64,000 nucleotides of DNA, taken from contig NZ_JAMJWG010000011.1 of the NCBI RefSeq assembly GCF_024435355.1, positions 124,001 through 188,000 on the forward strand. Direction: 5' to 3'. Below the pieces are notes generated by a model, which was not told the DNA's origin, searched no databases, and saw only the letters and a program-made list of their open reading frames with translations. Made by a program: the position numbers and the translations under genes. The DNA comes from Streptomyces odontomachi (lineage in GTDB: Bacteria > Actinomycetota > Actinomycetes > Streptomycetales > Streptomycetaceae). Position 1 is the first letter of the stretch; each line of letters begins with the position of its first letter. Below, piece by piece: positions 58,794-64,000 of this stretch.

Positions 58794-61553
58794 GTGAAGG
58801 CTATCCGTCGGATCACCGTACGCCCGGTTCTTCCTGAACCGCTTCGCCCCCTCAGTCGCCTGGCCCGCAATCTGCGCTGGTCCTGGCACCCCCCGACCCG
58901 TGACCTCTTCGCCGCAGTGGACCCCGACCGCTGGCATGGTGCCGGCGGCGACCCGGTGCGGTTGCTCGGCAGCGTGCCGCCCGCCCGGCTGGAGCGGCTC
59001 GCCACCGACGACGACTTCCTGCGCCGGCTCGCCGCTGCCGACGCCGACCTGACCGCGTACCTCGACGGCGACCGCTGGTACCAGCGACACCCCAGGGATC
59101 CGGTCGGCGCAGCCGGCGCCGGCGACACCGCGCTGCCCGCCGCCGTCGCCTACTTCTCCCCCGAGTTCGGCATCACCGCCGCGCTACCGCAGTACTCCGG
59201 TGGCCTCGGCATCCTGGCCGGCGACCACCTCAAGGCCGCCAGCGACCTCGGCGTCCCGCTGATCGGCGTGGGACTCCTCTACCGCCACGGCTACTTCCGG
59301 CAGAGCCTGGCCCGGGACGGCTGGCAGCAGGAGCACTACCCGGTGCTCGACCCCCACGAGCTGCCGCTCAGCCCGCTGCGCGAGCCGGACGGCACCCTCA
59401 CCCGCGTCCGGCTCGCGCTGCCCGGCGGACGCGACCTGCGGGCCCGCATCTGGCGCGCCCAGGTCGGCCGGGTCCCGCTGCTCCTGCTCGACTCGGCCGT
59501 CGAGGAGAACGCCCCGCGCGAACGAGAGGTCACCGACCGGCTCTACGGCGGCGGCAGCGAGCACCGGCTGCTCCAGGAGATGCTGCTCGGCATGGGAGGG
59601 GTGCGCGCCCTGCGCGCCTACTGCCGGATCACCGGCCACCCGGCACCCGAGGTCTTCCACAGCAACGAGGGCCATGCCGGCTTCCTCGGCGTGGAGCGCA
59701 TCCACGAGCTGGCCGGGCAGGGCCTCGACTTCGACGCGGCCCTCCAGGCGGTGCGCGCGGGCACCGTCTTCACCACCCACACGCCCGTACCGGCCGGCAT
59801 CGACCGCTTCGACCGCGAGCTGGTCGCCCGCCACTTCGGACCCGACGCCGAGCTGCCGGACGCCGACGTCGAACGGATCCTCCGGCTCGGCCAGGAGAGT
59901 TACCCGGGCGGCGATCCCGCCCTGTTCAACATGGCCGTCATGGGCCTCAGGCTCGGCCAGCGGGCCAACGGTGTCTCGCTGCTGCACGGCCACGTCGGCC
60001 GTGCCATGTTCGCCGGCCTGTGGCCCGGCTTCGACGCCGACGAGGTGCCCATCACCGCCATCACCAACGGAGTGCACGCACCCACCTGGGTGGCACCCGA
60101 GGCGGACCGGCTGCTCGCCCGGGCCCTCGGCACCGCGGACGCCGGGCCCGGCAAGGCCGGCGGCGGTGCCGGCGAGCACCCGGACACCACCGACGCCGAG
60201 CGCACCGCGGCGTGCTGGGCGGACACCGACGCCATCCCGGACGAGGCCGTCTGGCAGCTCCGCCGCGAGCTGCGCGGCCGGCTCGTCGGCGAGGTGCGCA
60301 CCCGGCTGCACGCCTCCTGGCTGGAGCGCGGTGCCGCCCCCGCCGAGCTGGCCTGGATCGACGACGCGCTCGACCCGTCCGTCCTCACCATCGGCTTCGC
60401 CCGCCGCGTCCCCTCCTACAAGCGCCTCACCCTGATGCTGCGCGACCGCGAGCGGCTCACCCGGCTGCTGCTGCACCCCGAGCGGCCGGTGCAGATCGTG
60501 GTGGCCGGCAAGGCGCACCCCGCGGACGAGAGCGGCAAGCGCCTCATCCAGGAACTCGTCCGCTTCACGGACGATCCAGAGGTGCGCCACCGCATCGTCT
60601 TCCTGCCGGACTACGGCATGGGGATGGCGCAGTCGCTCTACCCCGGCTGCGACGTCTGGCTGAACAACCCGCTGCGCCCGCTGGAGGCCTGCGGCACCTC
60701 CGGCATGAAGGCCGCGCTCAACGGGTGCCTCAACCTCTCCGTCCTGGACGGCTGGTGGGACGAGTGGTACGAGCCGGACTTCGGCTGGGCCATCCCCACG
60801 GCGGACGGCATCGGCAGTGCGCCGGGCGCCGGCGCCGTCGGGCCACCACCCGACCGCGCTGCCGACGGCTCCGGGATCGACGAGGACCGCCGTGACGACC
60901 TGGAGGCGAGCGCGCTCTACGACCTGCTGGAGAACGCCATCACCCCGCGCTTCTACGAACGCGGCACGAGCGGCCTGCCGGACCGCTGGATCGAGATGGT
61001 CCGCCGCACCCTGAGCGGACTCGGCCCCAAGGTGCAGGCCTCCCGCATGGTGCGGGCGTACGTGGAGCGCCTGTACGCGCCGGCCGCGCGGGCGCACCGC
61101 GCCCTCGACCCGGCGGCGGCCCGCGCGCTCGCCGCCTGGAAGGCCCGGGTGCACGCGGCCTGGCCGCGGGTCGCGGTCGACCACGTGGAGGCGCCGCTGG
61201 CCGCACACACGGCGGAGCTCGGCGCCACCCACGCCCTGCGGGTCCGGGTCCGTCTTGGCGACCTCTCCCCGGACGACGTGGAGGTGCAGGCGGTCACCGG
61301 CCGCGTCGACGCGGAGGACCGCATCACGGAGGCGTCCTCCTTCCCGCTGAAGCCGTCCTCCGGGCCCGACCTGGCGGACCGCTGGACCTACGAGGGGCCG
61401 CTCACCCTGGGCCGCACCGGACCCTTCGGCTACACGGTCCGCATCCTGCCCGCCCATCCGCTGCTGGCCTCCGGTGCCGAACTGGGCCTGGTCGCCCTGC
61501 CGGAGGACCAGGGCGGTGCCGCGGGCGGGGAGGCGGGGGTGCTGCTGCGGTAG
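58794..61553 (+). CDS. glgP: Alpha-glucan phosphorylase (maltodextrin/glycogen phosphorylase)
   Basis: Releases glucose 1-phosphate from alpha-glucans; about 919 aa with an N-terminal DUF3417 domain (LRPLSRLARNLRWSWHPPTR near residue 20) typical of the short actinomycete GlgP class. The GT35 catalytic region includes AVAYFSPEFGITAALPQYSG, VFHSNEGHAGF, FARRVPSYKRLTLM, GYGMGMAQSLYPG-like residues (DYGMGMAQSL) and LEACGTSGMKAALNG with the PLP lysine. I chose GTG 58794, where AAAGGTGG lies 5 bases upstream; ATG 58773 would add seven residues. It is divergent from glgE, giving degradation opposite to synthesis. Confidence 0.93.
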   Translation: MKAIRRITVRPVLPEPLRPLSRLARNLRWSWHPPTRDLFAAVDPDRWHGAGGDPVRLLGSVPPARLERLATDDDFLRRLAAADADLTAYLDGDRWYQRHPRDPVGAAGAGDTALPAAVAYFSPEFGITAALPQYSGGLGILAGDHLKAASDLGVPLIGVGLLYRHGYFRQSLARDGWQQEHYPVLDPHELPLSPLREPDGTLTRVRLALPGGRDLRARIWRAQVGRVPLLLLDSAVEENAPREREVTDRLYGGGSEHRLLQEMLLGMGGVRALRAYCRITGHPAPEVFHSNEGHAGFLGVERIHELAGQGLDFDAALQAVRAGTVFTTHTPVPAGIDRFDRELVARHFGPDAELPDADVERILRLGQESYPGGDPALFNMAVMGLRLGQRANGVSLLHGHVGRAMFAGLWPGFDADEVPITAITNGVHAPTWVAPEADRLLARALGTADAGPGKAGGGAGEHPDTTDAERTAACWADTDAIPDEAVWQLRRELRGRLVGEVRTRLHASWLERGAAPAELAWIDDALDPSVLTIGFARRVPSYKRLTLMLRDRERLTRLLLHPERPVQIVVAGKAHPADESGKRLIQELVRFTDDPEVRHRIVFLPDYGMGMAQSLYPGCDVWLNNPLRPLEACGTSGMKAALNGCLNLSVLDGWWDEWYEPDFGWAIPTADGIGSAPGAGAVGPPPDRAADGSGIDEDRRDDLEASALYDLLENAITPRFYERGTSGLPDRWIEMVRRTLSGLGPKVQASRMVRAYVERLYAPAARAHRALDPAAARALAAWKARVHAAWPRVAVDHVEAPLAAHTAELGATHALRVRVRLGDLSPDDVEVQAVTGRVDAEDRITEASSFPLKPSSGPDLADRWTYEGPLTLGRTGPFGYTVRILPAHPLLASGAELGLVALPEDQGGAAGGEAGVLLR

Positions 61554-61583
61554 GGCCGGGGCGCGATGTGCAGGGTAAGACGG

Positions 61584-61630
61584 CGGCGGGCGGTGCGCGT
61601 GACCTCGAAGGTCCCGCACACCGCCCGCCG
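61584..61630. terminator. Bidirectional terminator between glgP and protease genes
   Basis: CGGCGGGCGGTG (61584-61595) pairs with CACCGCCCGCCG (61619-61630), enclosing a second hairpin GACCT-CGA-AGGTC. It lies between two convergent genes. Confidence 0.85.
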
Positions 61631-61708
61631 TGTGGTGTTCCGGCGGCCCGTCATCGGGCCACGGGCCGCCGGGTCAGCAGGTGCTCACCCGCGGATGACG
61701 CTCAGGGC

Positions 61709-63292
61709 TCAGCTGACGTTCACCGCTGCCCAGGCGGCGTCCACGGCCTTGTACTCGGCCGAGCCCTCGCCGTACAGGTCGGCCGCCGCGCTCAGGGTGC
61801 CGGTGCGGGCGCTCGCGTACTTCGTGGTCGTGGTGAAGTACTCGGTCAGCGCCTTGTACCAGATCTGCTCGGCCTTGTCCCGGCCGATGCCGGTGACGGT
61901 CGAGCCGTTGGAGGTCGGGGAGTCGTAGTCGACGCCGTTGACGGTCTTCTTCCCGCTGCCCTCGGAGAGCAGGTAGAAGAAGTGGTTGGCGATGCCGGAC
62001 GAGTAGTGCACGTCGACGCTGCCGGCGCTGGAGCTCCAGGAGTCCAGCGAGGCGCCGTCCTTGCTGGGCTTGTCCATGTAGCGCAGCGGGGAACCGTCGC
62101 CGAAGATGTCGATCTTCTCGCCGATCAGGTAGTCGCCCGGGTCCTCGGGGTTGTCGGCGTGGAACTCGACCGCGGTGCCGAATATGTCGCTGGTCGCCTC
62201 GTTCAGACCGCCCGACTCACCGCTGTAGTTCAGGCCGGCGGTGGTGGAGGTGACGCCGTGGCTCATCTCGTGCCCGGCCACGTCCATCGCCGTCAGCGGG
62301 GCCTTGTTGCCCTCGCCGTCGCCGTAGGTCATGCAGAAGCAGGAGTCGTCCCAGAAGGCGTTGACGTAGTTGTTGCCGTAGTGGACCCGCGAGTACGCGC
62401 CGACGCCGTCACCGGCGATGCCGCTGCGGCCGTGCACGGACTTGTAGTAGTCCCAGGTCTCCTGGGCGCCGTAGGCGGCGTCGACGCCGGCGGTGGCCGG
62501 GTCGTTGACGGTGCCGTCGCCCCACTTGTCGTCGGAGTCCGTGAAGAGCGTGCCCTTGCCGCTGGTGCCGTTCTTCAGGTTGTAGGTGCTGTGGCCACCG
62601 CGGGAGTCGTCGGTCATCACGTAACCGCCGCTGCCCTGCTTGGTGCCGATCGTCACCGAGCCGCTGAACTCGCTCTCGCCGGTGCCGGTGTGGATGGCGT
62701 CGTACTGGAAGAGCTTCTTGCCGGTGGCGGCGTCCGTGATGACGTGCAGCTTCTGGGGCGTGCCGTCCTTCGCGGTGCCGGTGACGACCTTCTCGTAGGC
62801 CAGCGTCGGCGTGCCGGAGGCGGCCCAGACGACCTTGCGGGCGCCCTCGGGTGCGGCCTTCGCTGCGAGCGTGCCGGTGCCGGTCGGCACCGCGATGTCG
62901 GCCTTCGTGGCGCGCGTGACCTGGCTGGTCTTGCCGGACTCGGTGGTGTGCACGACGAGGTCGCCGCCGAGTACGGGCAGGCCGTCGTAGGTGCGCTCGT
63001 AGCGGGTGTGGGTGGCGCCGTTGCGGTCCTTGACGACGTCCTTGACGACCAGCTTCTCCTTGGCACCCAGGCCCAGGGCCTTCGCCGTCTCGGCGGTCCT
63101 GGCGCTGGCGGCCTTGATGAGGTCGGTGTGGGCCGCGCCGGTGAGGCTCATCGGGGCGGCGGAGGGGGCGGCGGTCGAGGGGGCGGTCTTGGCGGACGCC
63201 GGCCCGGCGATGCCGGAGAGGATCAGTGCCCCGGAGGCGACGGAGGTGGCGATGGCCAGAACCTTGCCTCTGCGAGTGATGTGGGGGGTCAC
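61709..63292 (-). CDS. Secreted thermolysin-like metalloprotease (M4)
   Basis: Extracellular neutral zinc protease, 527 aa preproenzyme. Signal peptide residues 1-34 (cleavage after PASA), FTP/PepSY-type propeptide about 50-200, and mature M4 domain about 205-527. Zinc ligands and catalytic residues: HEMSH (341-345) in MDVAGHEMSHGVTS, Glu in GGLNEATSDIFG and His in DVHYSSGIANHFFY. The domain ends WAAVNVS with no extra C-terminal module. The GTG at 63292 follows AAGGGAG. The next gene upstream on the same strand encodes a second M4 protease, so the two form a tandem duplication. Confidence 0.94.
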   Translation of the reverse strand: MTPHITRRGKVLAIATSVASGALILSGIAGPASAKTAPSTAAPSAAPMSLTGAAHTDLIKAASARTAETAKALGLGAKEKLVVKDVVKDRNGATHTRYERTYDGLPVLGGDLVVHTTESGKTSQVTRATKADIAVPTGTGTLAAKAAPEGARKVVWAASGTPTLAYEKVVTGTAKDGTPQKLHVITDAATGKKLFQYDAIHTGTGESEFSGSVTIGTKQGSGGYVMTDDSRGGHSTYNLKNGTSGKGTLFTDSDDKWGDGTVNDPATAGVDAAYGAQETWDYYKSVHGRSGIAGDGVGAYSRVHYGNNYVNAFWDDSCFCMTYGDGEGNKAPLTAMDVAGHEMSHGVTSTTAGLNYSGESGGLNEATSDIFGTAVEFHADNPEDPGDYLIGEKIDIFGDGSPLRYMDKPSKDGASLDSWSSSAGSVDVHYSSGIANHFFYLLSEGSGKKTVNGVDYDSPTSNGSTVTGIGRDKAEQIWYKALTEYFTTTTKYASARTGTLSAAADLYGEGSAEYKAVDAAWAAVNVS

Positions 63293-63516
63293 GCAGGCTC
63301 CCTTGTGAGGTGTGAAACCCGGAGACGTGGGGGTCTACCCGGGTAGAGGAGGCAGGTGTGGAGTGCTCCCGTCCGGGCAGCCTGTCATCGCCTCGATGTA
63401 CATGTCATGAGTGTGTCCATATGTTGGCCGAAACTCGTCCGTTGAGCGATGATCGGTGCCCGTAATGCGAACGGCCCGTTCCGGATGGGGACGGAACGCG
63501 TGAAGACGGAGCAAGA

Positions 63517-63559
63517 GGGGCGCCGGACCGATCGGTTGACCCGACCGGCCCGGCGCCCC
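63517..63559 (-). terminator. Stem-loop terminator between the two protease genes
   Basis: GGGGCGCCGG (63517-63526) pairs with CCGGCGCCCC (63550-63559). On the minus strand it follows the stop of the partial protease gene by about 40 bp. The rest of 63293-63599 (the protease promoter region) shows no gene. Confidence 0.8.
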
Positions 63560-63599
63560 TTTGCGTTACCCGCGGCGTACCTGTTCCTGTGGTGTACCG

Positions 63600-64000
63600 C
63601 TAGAAGGTGATGCTCCAGCTGTCGATGTAGCCGGTGTCACCCGAGTAGTTGTCGACCACGTACAACTCCCAGGTGCCGTCCGCGGCTTCACCCGTCGCGT
63701 CGACCTGCCAGGAGGCGTCGATGTTCGGGGTCGAGTCGCTGGGGTCGTTCTGCACCAGCTGGGCGTAGTCCCCGCTCGGCGCGAAGAGGTAGACGTCCAG
63801 GTCACCGCTGTAGGAGTGGACGATGCTCACGTCGACCTGGATGATGCCCGCGGTGCCGATGCCGGAGACGTCGATGAACGAGGAGGCGTCGGACGTGTCC
63901 GGGATGTTGACGTTGGTGTCGTTGGTGAAGGTGCCGTCGCCCGGGTCGCCGGGGTCGCCCGAGCCGGAGCCGACGTTGACGCCTGCCCAGGCGTTCGCGA
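63600..64000 (-). CDS. M4 metalloprotease with C-terminal P domain (partial, 5' end outside window)
   Basis: Only the last 133 codons are inside the window. The first visible residues, ANAWAGVNVGSG, match the end of an M4 catalytic domain (compare WAAVNVS in the neighbouring protease). A Gly/Asp/Pro linker follows (GSGSGDPGDPGDGT), then a proprotein-convertase P domain: DVSIVHSYSGDLDVYLFAPS, WQVDATGEAADGTWELYVVD and the final WSITF. P domains stabilise or target secreted proteases. The upstream catalytic part is inferred, not seen. It is tandem to the complete M4 gene. Confidence 0.85.
   Translation of the reverse strand, partial: ANAWAGVNVGSGSGDPGDPGDGTFTNDTNVNIPDTSDASSFIDVSGIGTAGIIQVDVSIVHSYSGDLDVYLFAPSGDYAQLVQNDPSDSTPNIDASWQVDATGEAADGTWELYVVDNYSGDTGYIDSWSITF

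Overview
The window is a high-GC actinomycete chromosome segment, almost certainly Streptomyces. The evidence is the strong third-position G/C bias, the many GTG starts, the developmental proteins Scy and FilP side by side, a GlgE-type glycogen/trehalose cluster, and gene content and order that I recall from the S. coelicolor SCO539x-SCO544x region. The last statement is recalled knowledge; no alignment was run. I see no phage genes, transposases, rRNA, tRNA or CRISPR array. The segment reads as conserved core chromosome.

Layout: 0-6.1 kb holds an MFS transporter facing two tandem ABC-2 exporter modules. 6.5-11.2 kb encodes the coiled-coil cytoskeletal proteins FilP and Scy (polar growth and branching). 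11.4-14.6 kb carries methylmalonyl-CoA epimerase, a thiolase and the B12-mutase chaperone MeaB, followed by a truncated PepSY protein and a MarR regulator. 15.8-17.9 kb is a three-gene AIM24-family operon. 18.1-21.8 kb has a DUF3817 protein, a thiamine-binding-like protein, a cellulose-synthase-like glycosyltransferase and a convergent GH6 lipoprotein. 22-25.8 kb holds an ArsR regulator divergent from an MFS exporter, a MarR regulator and a second DUF3817 protein.

25.9-27.6 kb is the large subunit of isobutyryl-CoA mutase (Phe80 and Gln198 present), with a palindrome between the -35 and -10 of an apparently leaderless promoter. 27.6-28.8 kb holds tandem repeats and a TetR gene. 29-33.3 kb carries a CnoX/YbbN-like thioredoxin-TPR protein and an uncharacterised secreted/membrane trio (DUF6230, DUF6114, large secreted protein). 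33.6-40.2 kb encodes central carbon enzymes: pyruvate kinase, acetate kinase and phosphotransacetylase, with phosphofructokinase divergent. 40.4-43.8 kb is a sugar ABC importer without its own ATPase, then a DctA-like symporter, a MerR-thioredoxin pair, a HelD-type helicase and an alpha/beta hydrolase.

50-61.6 kb is the GlgE pathway (glgE, treS, mak, glgB on the minus strand, glgP divergent), which interconverts trehalose, maltose 1-phosphate and branched alpha-glucan. The window ends in two tandem M4 metalloproteases; the second is cut by the window edge and ends in a P domain.

Intergenic space carries clear stem-loop terminators, several palindromic operator candidates and at least three families of non-coding repeats. 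The least understood coding system is the DUF6230-DUF6114-secreted-protein operon. Its first and third products appear to share a C-terminal beta-rich motif.
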